DNA of 64,000 bases from JBBDYH01 sp040901795 (GCA_040901795.1 JBBDYH010000167.1:124001-188000), one strand, 5' to 3'. Counted from the stretch's first letter, positions 20,271-29,869 are shown. Notes: generated by a model not told the origin, from the letters alone. Numbers and translations are program-made.

Positions 20271-21653
20271 CTACACTGGCAGCTTCGCCGCCCCGCTTTC
20301 CTGCAGGAACGTCTGTTCGCGGTATGTCATCGCGTAAAACACGTAGACGACGGCGGCGATCGCCATCAAAGCAGCAAAAAACAAGTAGTACTGCACGCCG
20401 CTGAGCGTCATATATTTATTCACCTGCGACGCGAAGAAATTGCCGGCGGAGACCGAGAGGTACCAGAGGGCCATCACCACCGACTTCATCTTCGGCGGAG
20501 CTTGCGTGTAGGAGAATTCGAGGCCCACGACGGAGACCAGCACCTCGGCCGCGGTGATCAATACATAGGCAAACATCTGCCACCAGACCGTGGGCGTGTA
20601 TCCTGCGGCAATGCGGTGTTCGATCCAGGCGACGACGACGAACGAAAGGCTAGTCAGTACGAAACCCGCGCCGATCTTGCGCAGCGGTGTGAGATGCACC
20701 ACTTTCTCGACGAGGGGAAACAGGACGTACGAGAACAGCGGGATGAAGACCAGGATCAATAGCGGGTTAGCGGCGTGGACCTGCGCCGGCAGAAACTCGA
20801 TGCCGAACATGTTGAGGTCCAGATACATTGACTGCTGGACCCAACCAGCGCCAGTCTGATCGTAAAGCGCCCAGAAGATCGCTACGAAAAAGTACAGCGC
20901 AATGAGACGCGCTACGATCTTCATTCCCGCCGGGCTCGTAGCCTCGCGGACGAAGCTTAACCCGCCAGGCGGAATGTGCGCGTAGCGCTTGCGCCCCGCC
21001 CAAAAGACGATTGTCGCCAAGAGCATGAGCACTCCAGGCACAGCGAATGCGACGTTCGGGCCATAGGCGTCGAGCAAGTAAGGGATCCACAGCGTCGAAA
21101 TGAACGAGCCAAAGTTGATCGAGAAGTAAAACCAGCCAAAGACTTTTTCGATCAGGTGCTCATTTCGGCGCCCAAACTGGTCACCCACGTGTGCCGATAC
21201 GCACGGTTTAATACCTCCGGACCCGAAAGCGATGAGCGCCAGGCCGAGGGTAAGTCCGCGCCAGGAATCGTCAAGCGCAAGCGCCAGATGGCCGAGGCAG
21301 TAGATGATCGATAGATAGATGATCGTGCGGTATTTGCCTAACAATCCGTCGGACAAAAGCGAGCCGAGGATTGGAAAGAAGTAGACTGCAGTCATGAAAT
21401 AGTGATAGTACTCGCGGGCCTCGGCTTCCGGCACCGTCGCGAGCTCACCGCTGGCGTTTACGACGTACTGCATCATGAACACGACGAGAATCGCGCGCAT
21501 CCCGTAATAGCTGAACCGCTCTGCGCCCTCGTTGCCAACGATGTAGGGGATGCCGGGCGGCATGTGGTCGATGTCGAGCGGCGTGGTACGATAACCGCCC
21601 GCTGTTTGACGCGTATCGGTGGCCCGCGGCGCGGTATAAGGATTGGGTTCCAT
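20271..21653 (-). CDS. POT-family proton-dependent oligopeptide transporter
   Basis: The 460-aa protein starts MEPNPYTAPRAT, the planctomycete NPY tail, followed by the POT hallmark GNEGAERFSYYGMRAILVVFMMQYV. The second POT motif appears in FGWFYFSINFGSF and GSGGIKPCVSAHVGDQF, and EFSYTQAPPKMKSVVMALWYLSVSAGNF marks the late helices. It imports di- or tripeptides or related compounds together with protons. It starts 6 bp after the stop of the upstream MFS/acyltransferase-like gene, so the two form an operon. Confidence 0.9.
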   Translation of the reverse strand: MEPNPYTAPRATDTRQTAGGYRTTPLDIDHMPPGIPYIVGNEGAERFSYYGMRAILVVFMMQYVVNASGELATVPEAEAREYYHYFMTAVYFFPILGSLLSDGLLGKYRTIIYLSIIYCLGHLALALDDSWRGLTLGLALIAFGSGGIKPCVSAHVGDQFGRRNEHLIEKVFGWFYFSINFGSFISTLWIPYLLDAYGPNVAFAVPGVLMLLATIVFWAGRKRYAHIPPGGLSFVREATSPAGMKIVARLIALYFFVAIFWALYDQTGAGWVQQSMYLDLNMFGIEFLPAQVHAANPLLILVFIPLFSYVLFPLVEKVVHLTPLRKIGAGFVLTSLSFVVVAWIEHRIAAGYTPTVWWQMFAYVLITAAEVLVSVVGLEFSYTQAPPKMKSVVMALWYLSVSAGNFFASQVNKYMTLSGVQYYLFFAALMAIAAVVYVFYAMTYREQTFLQESGAAKLPV

Positions 21654-21659
21654 CGAGCT

Positions 21660-23795
21660 TCACCCGCCCAGTCGCGCAAGCGCGGTTTGGATTTGCTGAA
21701 TGCTGCTCTCGGGCGGCAGCGGCTCCCCCACCACGACGCTCATCCGGCCAACGATCGGCCTGGCCCCCGGCTCTTGCGCCGGGTACTCTCCGCAGTAAAC
21801 CGGCAGCACGTCCGTAGGCGCTATGTTTTGCAGCTCGTCGAGCAATGATTCGCCTTGCGCGGCAGCGCGGCCGTTGGTAATGTGGATCGCCAGCAGGTCG
21901 CCTTGGCGGAGCGTAGCCGAACCGCGCGCGATAAGCCGTTGCCGTGACATCTCATCGGCCGGGGCCCCCTCTAAAGAAACCCCGAGCCGGCGCGAGACCG
22001 TTGCCAACAGTGTGTCGTCTCGCGGCGCGGTAACATCTGGCACAAACCGCGTGAACCGGTCGAGCACCGCCACCAGATGCATCCATTGCTCCAGCCGTTC
22101 GCAGTTGGTCGCCACGATCAAGGGGCCGTTCGCCGGCAAGTGGTCGGCGTTGATGGCCTTCAATCGCCGCCGCGCCGTGATCCGAAACCAGGAGACGGCC
22201 CGCAGCAAAAAGTCGGGCCGCTGCCAACAGAGTAAGACGAGCACGAGGGCCGTGATCAAGCTGGCCGAAATGAACAGCATCGCCGGAATCCACCGCTGCG
22301 CCATCTCGAGTTGGTCGATATACGCAACCAGCGCGGCCTCGCTCGTCTCGGCCTCGGCCGAGGTCAGTGATAGCCCGAACAGACCTTGCAGCGCGAACGT
22401 GACGAAATAAAACACGATGACTGCGACCAGCCCGCCGGTCACATTCAAAAAATTGCTCGTCGCGACCATGCTTCCCTTACTCTCCTTCGGTGCGCGGTGC
22501 TGCAGGAGTGTGTACATCGGCACAATGTAGAGTCCGGCCGCCACGCCGATCGCGATCAAAGTCACGATGGTGGCCACCTCTTGGCCCACCACACCCGCCA
22601 ACACTAGCGTGAACACCACCAGCGAGAACCCGCCGACGGGGACCAGCCCCAGCTCGAGCCGATTGCCCGAGACCTGCCCGGCCAGCGAGCAGCCGATGCC
22701 CACTCCCAGTCCAATGAGCGCCACCAGGATGGCGATGCGCGCCTCGGACTGTTGGGTCTTGGTCAAGGTGCTGTCGCCGCCGGCCAGCGGTTCGACCAGC
22801 GAAGCCCCGACTCCCTCGTCGGCCAGCTCCTCCTCTTCGCCGCTCAGTTCCGCCGTTCGGCTAACTTCACTGCGCTCAGCGTCGCGCCGCTGCAGTTCGT
22901 CGAGCCGGGCCCGCATTTGTTGCAGCTCTTTGCTCGTCTCGCCTTCGAAGATCAAGCTCTGGCGCATGTAGAGCGTCATGAAGGTGAAGAAGGCGATGCC
23001 GATCGTCGCCAACACCAGCGACCGCGAGTGGCCCAGAATGCGAAAGTTCGCCGCCATCGGCGCAAACGGGTTGAGCGTCAAACGCTTCTGGGGGGCTGCG
23101 GCGGGAATCCGCTCAACCAGCAGCGAGAAGACGACCCCGACCACGGCCAGCGCCAGCAGGACTGCGCCGATGATCCACTCGTGTCCCGGATACAGATTGC
23201 CTTCAAAGTCGATCTCCGACTTGACGCTGGTATACAGCCAGCCGCCGAATGAGGTGCCCAAGATCTGCGAGACGAAGCTGGTTCCCTCCAGCAGCCCGTT
23301 GCCGCGCGAGAGCACCGAGGCGTGCAGAATCTCGGGCATAATGCCGTATTTCGCCGGGACAAAAAAGGCGCTGTGCGTGCCCATTAAGAACACGCAGAGG
23401 ATCAAAATCACCGCGCTGATCGTGGCAATTGTCTCCGGGGTTGCCCAGCGCACTTCGATCGTATGGGGCAGGAGAAACGCGATCAGGGCCAGGCAGGTGA
23501 TGCTGACCTCGGAGACTTTCCAAAACACAATCGTGGTCCGCTTGCTGAACTTGTCGGCCAGAATGCCGGCGATGGGCGAGAATAGGAAGAACGGCGAAAT
23601 GAAGCATGCCGTCACGACGGCCAGGACGAGCTTTTGGTCGACGCCGGGCACATGGGCGTACCGTACCAGCATGTCGCTGGCGTAGAAGATCGCCACAAAG
23701 TGGATCGCCTGATCGTTGAAAGCGGCCAGAAACTGGGAGAGAACCAGTCCGACATAGGACCGCGAGGCCAGGGTCTTGGAGGGTTCCCAATGCAT
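21660..23795 (-). CDS. MFS transporter fused to a degenerate acyltransferase-like domain, 711 aa
   Basis: Residues 1-480 form an MFS permease of the lysophospholipid transporter (LplT) type: FLAAFNDQAIHFVAIFYASDML, FFLFSPIAGILADKFSKRT, SAFFVPAKYGIMPEI. A polar insert (about 260-330, with QMRARLDELQRRDAERSE) interrupts the two halves. The last 170 residues resemble the PlsC acyltransferase half of LplT-Aas fusions, but the catalytic HX4D is not there: the matching place reads VATNCERLEQW. The transporter is probably functional while the acyltransferase half may be inactive or only bind substrate. The start at MHWEPSK (23795) was chosen because the 50 preceding codons look non-coding. Confidence 0.8.
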   Translation of the reverse strand: MHWEPSKTLASRSYVGLVLSQFLAAFNDQAIHFVAIFYASDMLVRYAHVPGVDQKLVLAVVTACFISPFFLFSPIAGILADKFSKRTTIVFWKVSEVSITCLALIAFLLPHTIEVRWATPETIATISAVILILCVFLMGTHSAFFVPAKYGIMPEILHASVLSRGNGLLEGTSFVSQILGTSFGGWLYTSVKSEIDFEGNLYPGHEWIIGAVLLALAVVGVVFSLLVERIPAAAPQKRLTLNPFAPMAANFRILGHSRSLVLATIGIAFFTFMTLYMRQSLIFEGETSKELQQMRARLDELQRRDAERSEVSRTAELSGEEEELADEGVGASLVEPLAGGDSTLTKTQQSEARIAILVALIGLGVGIGCSLAGQVSGNRLELGLVPVGGFSLVVFTLVLAGVVGQEVATIVTLIAIGVAAGLYIVPMYTLLQHRAPKESKGSMVATSNFLNVTGGLVAVIVFYFVTFALQGLFGLSLTSAEAETSEAALVAYIDQLEMAQRWIPAMLFISASLITALVLVLLCWQRPDFLLRAVSWFRITARRRLKAINADHLPANGPLIVATNCERLEQWMHLVAVLDRFTRFVPDVTAPRDDTLLATVSRRLGVSLEGAPADEMSRQRLIARGSATLRQGDLLAIHITNGRAAAQGESLLDELQNIAPTDVLPVYCGEYPAQEPGARPIVGRMSVVVGEPLPPESSIQQIQTALARLGG

Positions 23796-24070
23796 GCGTT
23801 CTCGTGAGTTCCTCGACCCTCGCCCGGTGCGCCAGCCTCGACCGCGGTCGCATGCGAGAGATTGGGCCGAATATAATGGACGCATCCTACAGCGGCAAGG
23901 ACACCAACGGGGAGTGCAAGCGTCAGCTTGGCAAAGAGATAACACCGCAGAGACTCGGAGCCGTTAAACAGCCCCGGCAGGGGCGCCATTCTCTAGCCGG
24001 GGCGCCAGCCCCCGGAACGTGGCGCCGCGAGACCATAAAACCCCGCAGGGGCGACATTGTGGCATTTCCG
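23796..24070. repeat. intergenic repeats between divergent genes
   Basis: The stretch contains repeat phrases AGCCCCGGCAGGGGCGCCA near 23961, CCGGGGCGCCAGCCCCCGG near 23998, and ACCCCGCAGGGGCGACATTGTGGC near 24041. These are three related, partly palindromic units of one dispersed family; similar units recur near 25790-25850. No separate gene is seen. Confidence 0.55.
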
Positions 24071-24814
24071 ATGCGCACGCCATCGAGACAGTCCCCGCAA
24101 GCGCGTTCGCCACACCACATCAGGCTCGAATTGTTGCGCCCCGTGGTTGTACTGGCGACCATGCTCGTGATCGCCTGCTCTCAGCAGACCCTGACGACCA
24201 ACACCGGTTCGGATTCGGCAACTAAGTCATCGATTGTAGCGCCGCTGGCAGAGCAATGGTCCCAATTGCTCGAACAGATCCGCCGCGAAGAGGCATCTCG
24301 GATCGAGACCGATCTAGTGCTGGGCGATGACGAAGTCAGTGCGCTGGTGGGCATGAAACATCTCAAGGCGGTCGTATTGCCGCACGCGGCGGTGAGCGAC
24401 CGCGCCGCCGAGGCGCTAGCGACGCTCGATTCGCTCGAGGAGCTGGTGCTTGGTAACACCAAGATCAGTGATCGTGGTCTTGAAATGCTGGTACATCTTC
24501 ACTCCCTGCGGAACCTCAACCTCAACGACAGCCGCGTTACGGATCGCGGCGTCGAGCACCTGGCCGGCCTTCCGCGCCTGGAATTACTACGGCTGGGCCG
24601 GAGCGACATCACAGACAACGGTCTGGCGGCGATCGGACGCATCGGCTCGCTCCGCTTTTTATTGTTGCAGAACGCGCGGATCACCGGCCGGGGGTTTAAG
24701 AACCTCCACGGCCTAAAAAACTTGGAGTCGCTGTATCTGCAAGGCAACCCGCTCACCGGCGATGGCGAGGAAGAGCTGCGCCGGGCGCTGCCGAAATTGC
24801 ATCCGGACTGGTAG
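24071..24814 (+). CDS. leucine-rich-repeat lipoprotein, 247 aa
   Basis: A hydrophobic signal ends in a lipobox (LVIAC, Cys at about residue 36), so the protein is probably lipid-anchored. The rest is a row of LRR units of about 24 residues: LKAVVLPHAAVSDRAAEALATL, LEELVLGNTKISDRGLEMLVHL, LRNLNLNDSRVTDRGVEHLAGL, LELLRLGRSDITDNGLAAIG and LESLYLQGNPLTGDG. This bacterial LRR type binds proteins or glycans at the cell surface. Met at 24071 was chosen because the longer open frame upstream translates intergenic repeats. Confidence 0.8.
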   Translation: MRTPSRQSPQARSPHHIRLELLRPVVVLATMLVIACSQQTLTTNTGSDSATKSSIVAPLAEQWSQLLEQIRREEASRIETDLVLGDDEVSALVGMKHLKAVVLPHAAVSDRAAEALATLDSLEELVLGNTKISDRGLEMLVHLHSLRNLNLNDSRVTDRGVEHLAGLPRLELLRLGRSDITDNGLAAIGRIGSLRFLLLQNARITGRGFKNLHGLKNLESLYLQGNPLTGDGEEELRRALPKLHPDW

Positions 24815-24899
24815 GGTGGGCTCTGCCCATCAGTAGCTTGGTGGGCAGACCCCACCCGATCGAGGCTACATGGTAGCGTCCCTCCAGTAGAAGGTAACC

Positions 24900-25637
24900 A
24901 TGCCTCGATCGCGACTGAAATCGAAACCCAAGCGCCCTCCCTTGAGCATCAACGAGATTCTCCAGTGGGCCGACGATTGGTTCGCCGAGCACAGCCGGTG
25001 GCCGAACGTAAATTCCGGATTGATCCCCGGGACCATCGACGACCATTGGGCGCGAATCGACGACAGTTTGCGCGGGGGCCATCGCGGTCTGCCCAAAAAG
25101 TCCGGGCTGACACTGGCCCGACTGCTGGAAAAGCGCCGTGGCGTGCGCAACTCAGAGTATCCGCCCTTGCTGACCGAGGACCAGATCGTCGCCTGGGCGA
25201 AGAAGCATCAACGCCGCACCGGCAAATGGCCCAACGAAAACAGTGGGCCAATTCTGGATGCGACCAACGAAACCTGGGTCGCCATCGACCTGGCTCTCCG
25301 CAAAGGAAAGCGCCGCGGCTTGCCCGGTGGCGATTCACTGTCGAAATTGCTCAATCGGCGCTGTGGCGTGAGGAACATCCAGGATTTGCCACGGCTTAAG
25401 CTCGCGCAGATTCTACGCTGGGCCGACGCTCACTTTGCCCGTCACGGGAAACGACCCACTGGAAATGCAGGACCAATTCCCCAAGCGCCGGGCGAAACCT
25501 GGTGCGCCGTTGATCGTGCTCTAGTCCGCGGCCGGCGCGGGCTTCGCGGAGGACCATCGCTAGCGAAACTGCTTGACAAGCATCGACCCCAATGGCCCTC
25601 GGGGCAACGCATACCCCGAAACGTCAAAAAGCGATGA
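24900..25637 (+). CDS. protein of three tandem ~70-residue repeats, 245 aa
   Basis: Three homologous units can be aligned by eye: residues about 15-84, 91-160 and 165-235. Each has a helix with the pattern ILxWADxxFAxHxRWP, a turn N-x-x-SGPI, a WxxID helix (ETWVAIDLALRKGKR), a Gly-Leu-Pro turn (RGLPGG) and a helix SLSKLLNRRCGVRN. The protein is strongly basic, with no signal peptide. The WxxIxxALRxGxRGLPGG pattern resembles a family spread through planctomycetes, and the unit recalls small helicase-associated three-helix domains, which bind nucleic acid. A DNA- or RNA-binding role is therefore plausible but unproven. It stands alone with repeats after it. Confidence 0.75.
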   Translation: MPRSRLKSKPKRPPLSINEILQWADDWFAEHSRWPNVNSGLIPGTIDDHWARIDDSLRGGHRGLPKKSGLTLARLLEKRRGVRNSEYPPLLTEDQIVAWAKKHQRRTGKWPNENSGPILDATNETWVAIDLALRKGKRRGLPGGDSLSKLLNRRCGVRNIQDLPRLKLAQILRWADAHFARHGKRPTGNAGPIPQAPGETWCAVDRALVRGRRGLRGGPSLAKLLDKHRPQWPSGQRIPRNVKKR

Positions 25638-26023
25638 GGCACACCTAATCTTCGGCCCCACCGGAGCTTGCCTCCGTGGACCGATGTTTGCCAACCAGAC
25701 TCGCCTGCCACAGGCCGCTCCTCGCCCCTTTGTAGCTCGCCTGCGTGGAGCGGTGTTGTCAAAGCCCCGAATGGGGCGCAACTCGATAGCCAGGGGCGAA
25801 GCCCCTGGAAGGCCACCCAACCCAAACCGACAGCCCTGAAAGGGCGCCACCTCGCAACCGTGGCATCCCCAATTCTGGCGAGCCGACATGCAACAACCTC
25901 AATCGCAAGATCGGCTCGCACGCAGATTGCCCGGGCCATCCGCAGGTTGCATCCTGCACGACAGTTGCCTTCCCAGAATTCGCGCTAGTTCTGGTTTGTG
26001 AAACCTGAAATACTGTTGGTCCT
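25638..26023. repeat. dispersed repeats upstream of the defence-like locus
   Basis: No gene recognised. Units such as CCGGAGCTTGCCTCCGTGGACCG (25662) with CTCGCCTGCGTGGAGCG (25735), CCGAATGGGGCGCAACTCG (25768), CCAGGGGCGAAGCCCCTGG (25791) and CCTGAAAGGGCGCCACCTCGC (25836) belong to the same repeat families as near 23961-24064. A change in base composition appears after this block, so it may mark the left border of an inserted segment. Confidence 0.5.
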
Positions 26024-28579
26024 ATGGGCAAACCTCCCACCTTTGCGACAGCAGGCACCGAGTCGGAGAAGATCGACGTTCGGCTGAGTTATCGAATTGT
26101 CCGACTATTCTCGGAGGGACTTTACGCGAGTCCAAATAAGGCAATTGAAGAATTAGTGGCGAACTCGTTCGACGCCGGTGCACTTCGGGTCGCGGTGATT
26201 CTTCCGCAAGACTTTCATGAACAGGCAGCCACAATCGCCGTAATCGATGATGGTGAGGGCATGGATGCGCCTGGACTGAAGTTGCACTGGCTGATCGGCA
26301 AAAGTGTAAAGCGCGCCCTGTCATCTCTCCCAAAGGGAAGGCAGCAAATCGGCAAATTCGGCATTGGTAAGCTGGCAACGTACGTCCTTGCGAATCGGCT
26401 GACTCACATTTCGAAAAGAGGTGGAGCGTTCTACTCCACGTCCATGGATTTTGCCGACGTCGATGAACGGGGAGATGAGGAGGTTGAGCCCAAGACACCG
26501 ATCAAGATTGCGTTACGTCAGCTTACCGAGAACGAAGCGAAGAAAGCGTTGGAGAGCTGGATGCGGTCCACGTCGTTCCAGCAATGCGGCTTCACCCTCT
26601 TCGGTAAGAATTCCACGGAATCGTGGACGTTCGCGATCCTTTCTGACCTCAAGGAAAAGGTTCACGAGATTCGTCGAGGCAAGTTGGAGTGGATCCTGCG
26701 CACAGCTCTGCCGCTTCGTGACGACTTCGCAATCTATTTGGACGGCGAGAAACTGGTACCCAGCAAGGCATCAAAGGGACGCATTACGCGAAGGGTCCTT
26801 GGAAAGGATATCAAAGAGCTTCCGAAGCCGGCTCCCGAAGTTGAAGCGATCGAGGCCACTGTGCAACCGAAGGAGCCTGAGAAGCGTTTTGCCCTCGAGC
26901 ACCAAGCGATAGGTCGAATCACTGGTTATGCCGAGGCGTACAAGGACTTATTGACGACAGGAAAGTCGGAAGAGCTTGGTCGAAGTCACGGATTCTTCGT
27001 TTACATTCTTGGGCGGCTGATAAGTGCCGAAGACGGCCATTTTGGGATTTCGCCAGATGAATTGCGGCATGGCACATTTGGGCGAATGCGCGTGGTCGTC
27101 CACATGGACGGTCTCGATGAATACCTCCAGTCTGACCGCGAGCACATCCGAGAGGGACCGGTCCTAAAAGACGCCCAGAACATCCTGCGGGGCATCTTCA
27201 ACGCTATGCGTCCCGTCATAGAGAAGCACGATGCCCAGGAAGAGCCAGGTGCAAAACTCGCACGTAAGCTGGCGGGAAGCCCAGCAAGCTTGGCCCGTCG
27301 GCCCATCATCGAATTGGTGCGAGCAGCGCTCAACGGCCAGATAAGGTCAAGGTACGTTGCCCTGCCTCCGGCTACGACAAAGATAGAACGCGAAAGGATC
27401 GTCGCGGCCTTAGAGAAGCGCGCGGAAACGCCAGAACAGTTTATTGCGGGAATCGCCTTCATTTATGACGCCACATCGGACGACGGGCTTGCAGTCTATG
27501 ACGCGATTACCGGGCGTCTAAGGATCAACGGTCTGCATCCATTCGTAGGTGCATTCTTTGACGAGTTTACTAGTAAGACGAGTGGCCTTCCACTTGAGAT
27601 GTTTGCGATGGCGGAAGTGCTGCTCGAATCGCACCTGCACCAAACCGGACTGAAGCAGGATCAAATTGACACTGTAATGACGGCGCGCGACCAGTTGCTG
27701 AGGTATGTGGCTCTAGAGTCCGGACGACGGACCGCGTTGACTGTTGCGAATGCTCTGCGGAACGCTAAAAACGATGAGGCTGAATTGGAAATTCAGGTCG
27801 TGGAGGCATTCCGCAGTCTCGGATTTGATGCAACGCGAGTGGGCGGTAAGGGTAAGCCCGATGGCGTGGCTAAAGCACACCTTAGCCCAGATTCCGCCAA
27901 CAAGCCACGTCGATATGCAGTCACACTTGAAGCAAAAAGCAAAAAGCGGGAGGGCGCCAAGCTCAAAACCAAAAGTTTCGGCGTTTCGGCAATCGCGCGA
28001 CAGCGAGACGACTATCAATGTGAACACGCGGTTGTAGTCGCACCGGCGTTCGACCATACGGCGGGGAAGGAGGGGGCACTCGCAAAGGAGCTAAGGGCCG
28101 ATCGGGAGACGAGCCATGCCAAGGGAGAACCGCGAACAATCACAGCGATTCATGTTGAAGACCTCGCACGCTTGGTCCAATTTCGGCCCGTGAAGCGTAT
28201 CGGATTAGCTAGGATTCGCGAGTTGTTCCAATCGTGCAGTCTACCGGAGCACTGCAAGGAATGGGTGGACAAGGTGGAAAAAGAGTCCGTCGCCAAGCCA
28301 CCGTACCGTAAAATAATCGACACGATCCATGCGTTGCAGAAGGAGTTCGATTTGGCCGCAGTCGAGTATGGCGCGCTCCGCGTTGCCCTCGGAAGGGAAA
28401 CGCCGCCGTACAAAGTCACCACCAACGATGAGCTAATCGAGTTATGCAAGGCAATGGCGGCAATGGCAAGCTATGAGATTACGGCTACAGATCGCACCGT
28501 TGAGTTGAACCAAAGTCCGGCAAACGTACTTGCAGCAATTGAGTCGGCGACGAAAGCGCATCTTGCCGATAAAGACTGA
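26024..28579 (+). CDS. MORC/MutL-like GHKL ATPase fused to PD-(D/E)XK nuclease, 851 aa
   Basis: The N-terminal 130 residues form a Bergerat-fold ATPase: N-box E43-L-V-A-N47 in EELVANSFDAGA, G1 box D75-D-G-E-G-M80 and G2 box KFGIGK (residues 111-116). Residues 130-400 look like the S5-type transducer region of MORC/MutL/Hsp90-like proteins. Near residues 589-690 lies a restriction-endonuclease-like domain: EIQVVEAFRSLGFDATRV, then D613 (KPDGV) and E636-x-K638 (TLEAKSK), a PD-(D/E)XK arrangement. ATPase-nuclease fusions of this kind are known from comparative studies of MutL/MORC homologues in restriction-modification systems. A DNA methyltransferase gene follows 48 bp later, supporting that role. 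The protein is cytoplasmic, and base composition differs from its neighbours. Confidence 0.82.
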   Translation: MGKPPTFATAGTESEKIDVRLSYRIVRLFSEGLYASPNKAIEELVANSFDAGALRVAVILPQDFHEQAATIAVIDDGEGMDAPGLKLHWLIGKSVKRALSSLPKGRQQIGKFGIGKLATYVLANRLTHISKRGGAFYSTSMDFADVDERGDEEVEPKTPIKIALRQLTENEAKKALESWMRSTSFQQCGFTLFGKNSTESWTFAILSDLKEKVHEIRRGKLEWILRTALPLRDDFAIYLDGEKLVPSKASKGRITRRVLGKDIKELPKPAPEVEAIEATVQPKEPEKRFALEHQAIGRITGYAEAYKDLLTTGKSEELGRSHGFFVYILGRLISAEDGHFGISPDELRHGTFGRMRVVVHMDGLDEYLQSDREHIREGPVLKDAQNILRGIFNAMRPVIEKHDAQEEPGAKLARKLAGSPASLARRPIIELVRAALNGQIRSRYVALPPATTKIERERIVAALEKRAETPEQFIAGIAFIYDATSDDGLAVYDAITGRLRINGLHPFVGAFFDEFTSKTSGLPLEMFAMAEVLLESHLHQTGLKQDQIDTVMTARDQLLRYVALESGRRTALTVANALRNAKNDEAELEIQVVEAFRSLGFDATRVGGKGKPDGVAKAHLSPDSANKPRRYAVTLEAKSKKREGAKLKTKSFGVSAIARQRDDYQCEHAVVVAPAFDHTAGKEGALAKELRADRETSHAKGEPRTITAIHVEDLARLVQFRPVKRIGLARIRELFQSCSLPEHCKEWVDKVEKESVAKPPYRKIIDTIHALQKEFDLAAVEYGALRVALGRETPPYKVTTNDELIELCKAMAAMASYEITATDRTVELNQSPANVLAAIESATKAHLADKD

Positions 28580-28627
28580 GAGACCCTCGCGACCGATGCT
28601 AGCATTCCACGTAAACGCAGTTGCACG

Positions 28628-29869
28628 ATGTTGAATTCGCATAACAAGACCATTCTTGAGATTCTCGGTCGAGACCCAATCCACCCGTTTCCTGCGCGCA
28701 TGGCGCCAGGAATTGCGCTGGAGGCACTGCGCGAAAGCAAGACTGAGCTTCGCGTGCTTGACCCGATGGTTGGATCCGGAACCGTTTTGGCTGTAGCTCG
28801 TGCAAAAGGCCATCGGGCATTTGGCGTGGATGTGGATCCACTTGCAGTCCTGCTCGCTGGTGTTTGGACGCGAACGGTCGATGCCGAGTGCGTCACTAAT
28901 AAGGCAAGAGAAGTCTTGGATCGAGCAAAGGCGCGGTTTCGTTCATTGCCATCAGCACGCGCTTACCCAGTGCAAAGTGACGAAGAGACACGCAAGTTTA
29001 TCCGCTACTGGTTCGATCCCTACGCGCGTCGCCAGCTAGCCTCCCTTTGCATGGCGATCGGCCGCGTTCGCGACGGCGTGACGCGCGATGTACTTTGGTG
29101 CGCGTTTTCTCGCCTAATCATCACGAAGAGCGCGGGAACATCACTCGCAATGGATCTGTCGCATAGCAGACCTCATCGAAAGTTTGTCCACGCGCCCATC
29201 AAGCCGTTTAATCGTTACCTCGCTGCTGTGGAAACCGTCGTGTCAAACTGCCCACAAAGTGGCCAAGGCATCGTAGGCCCTCCTGCCGTGGTCAAGAACG
29301 GCGACGCACGGAAGCTCAGCATCGACGACAGTTCAATTGACCTCGTATTAACCTCGCCGCCGTACCTAAATGCCATCGACTATATGAGGTGCAGCAAGTT
29401 TTCGCTTGTATGGATGGGGCACAAAGTCGGCCAGTTGCGACAAATCCGGACGGAGAGCGTTGGAACGGAAGCATCATTTGCCCCGGCACGCGAATCCGAC
29501 TGGGTAAAGCTACTTATCAGCAACCTTGGCCTCAAACCTCAGCTATCCCAACGCCACCATGCTCTCTTAGCTCAATATGTATGGGATATGGCGCAGGTTA
29601 TGGCCGAAGTGTCGCGCGTCTTGCGAGACGGTGGACGTGCAGTCTATGTTGTTGGCGAAAGCACCGTTCGCGACACGTTCATCCGCACATCGTCGATCCT
29701 CACTTCGCTAGCCGAACGATGCGCGCTACGCCTCACATCACGCCAGTCGCGCGAGTTGCCAGCCAATCGAAGGTATTTGCCGCCACCCAAGCAACACGGC
29801 TCAAACGATAGAATGGATTCGCGAATGCGCCGCGAAGTGGTGCTAGTATTTCACAAGTCGGCGGCATGA
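28628..29869 (+). CDS. DNA methyltransferase (amino-methyltransferase type), 413 aa
   Basis: Transfers a methyl group from SAM to an exocyclic amino group in DNA. The SAM-binding motif is LDPMVGSGT (residues 44-52) followed by GHRAFGVDVDPLA, and the catalytic motif IV is TSPPY at residues 242-246 in LVLTSPPYLNAIDYMR. Motif I precedes motif IV, and TSPPY occurs in both N4-cytosine and N6-adenine enzymes, so the target base cannot be assigned. There is an inserted helical stretch (residues 85-215), possibly part of target recognition. It lies 48 bp after the ATPase-nuclease gene on the same strand and would supply self-protection. Confidence 0.85.
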   Translation: MLNSHNKTILEILGRDPIHPFPARMAPGIALEALRESKTELRVLDPMVGSGTVLAVARAKGHRAFGVDVDPLAVLLAGVWTRTVDAECVTNKAREVLDRAKARFRSLPSARAYPVQSDEETRKFIRYWFDPYARRQLASLCMAIGRVRDGVTRDVLWCAFSRLIITKSAGTSLAMDLSHSRPHRKFVHAPIKPFNRYLAAVETVVSNCPQSGQGIVGPPAVVKNGDARKLSIDDSSIDLVLTSPPYLNAIDYMRCSKFSLVWMGHKVGQLRQIRTESVGTEASFAPARESDWVKLLISNLGLKPQLSQRHHALLAQYVWDMAQVMAEVSRVLRDGGRAVYVVGESTVRDTFIRTSSILTSLAERCALRLTSRQSRELPANRRYLPPPKQHGSNDRMDSRMRREVVLVFHKSAA

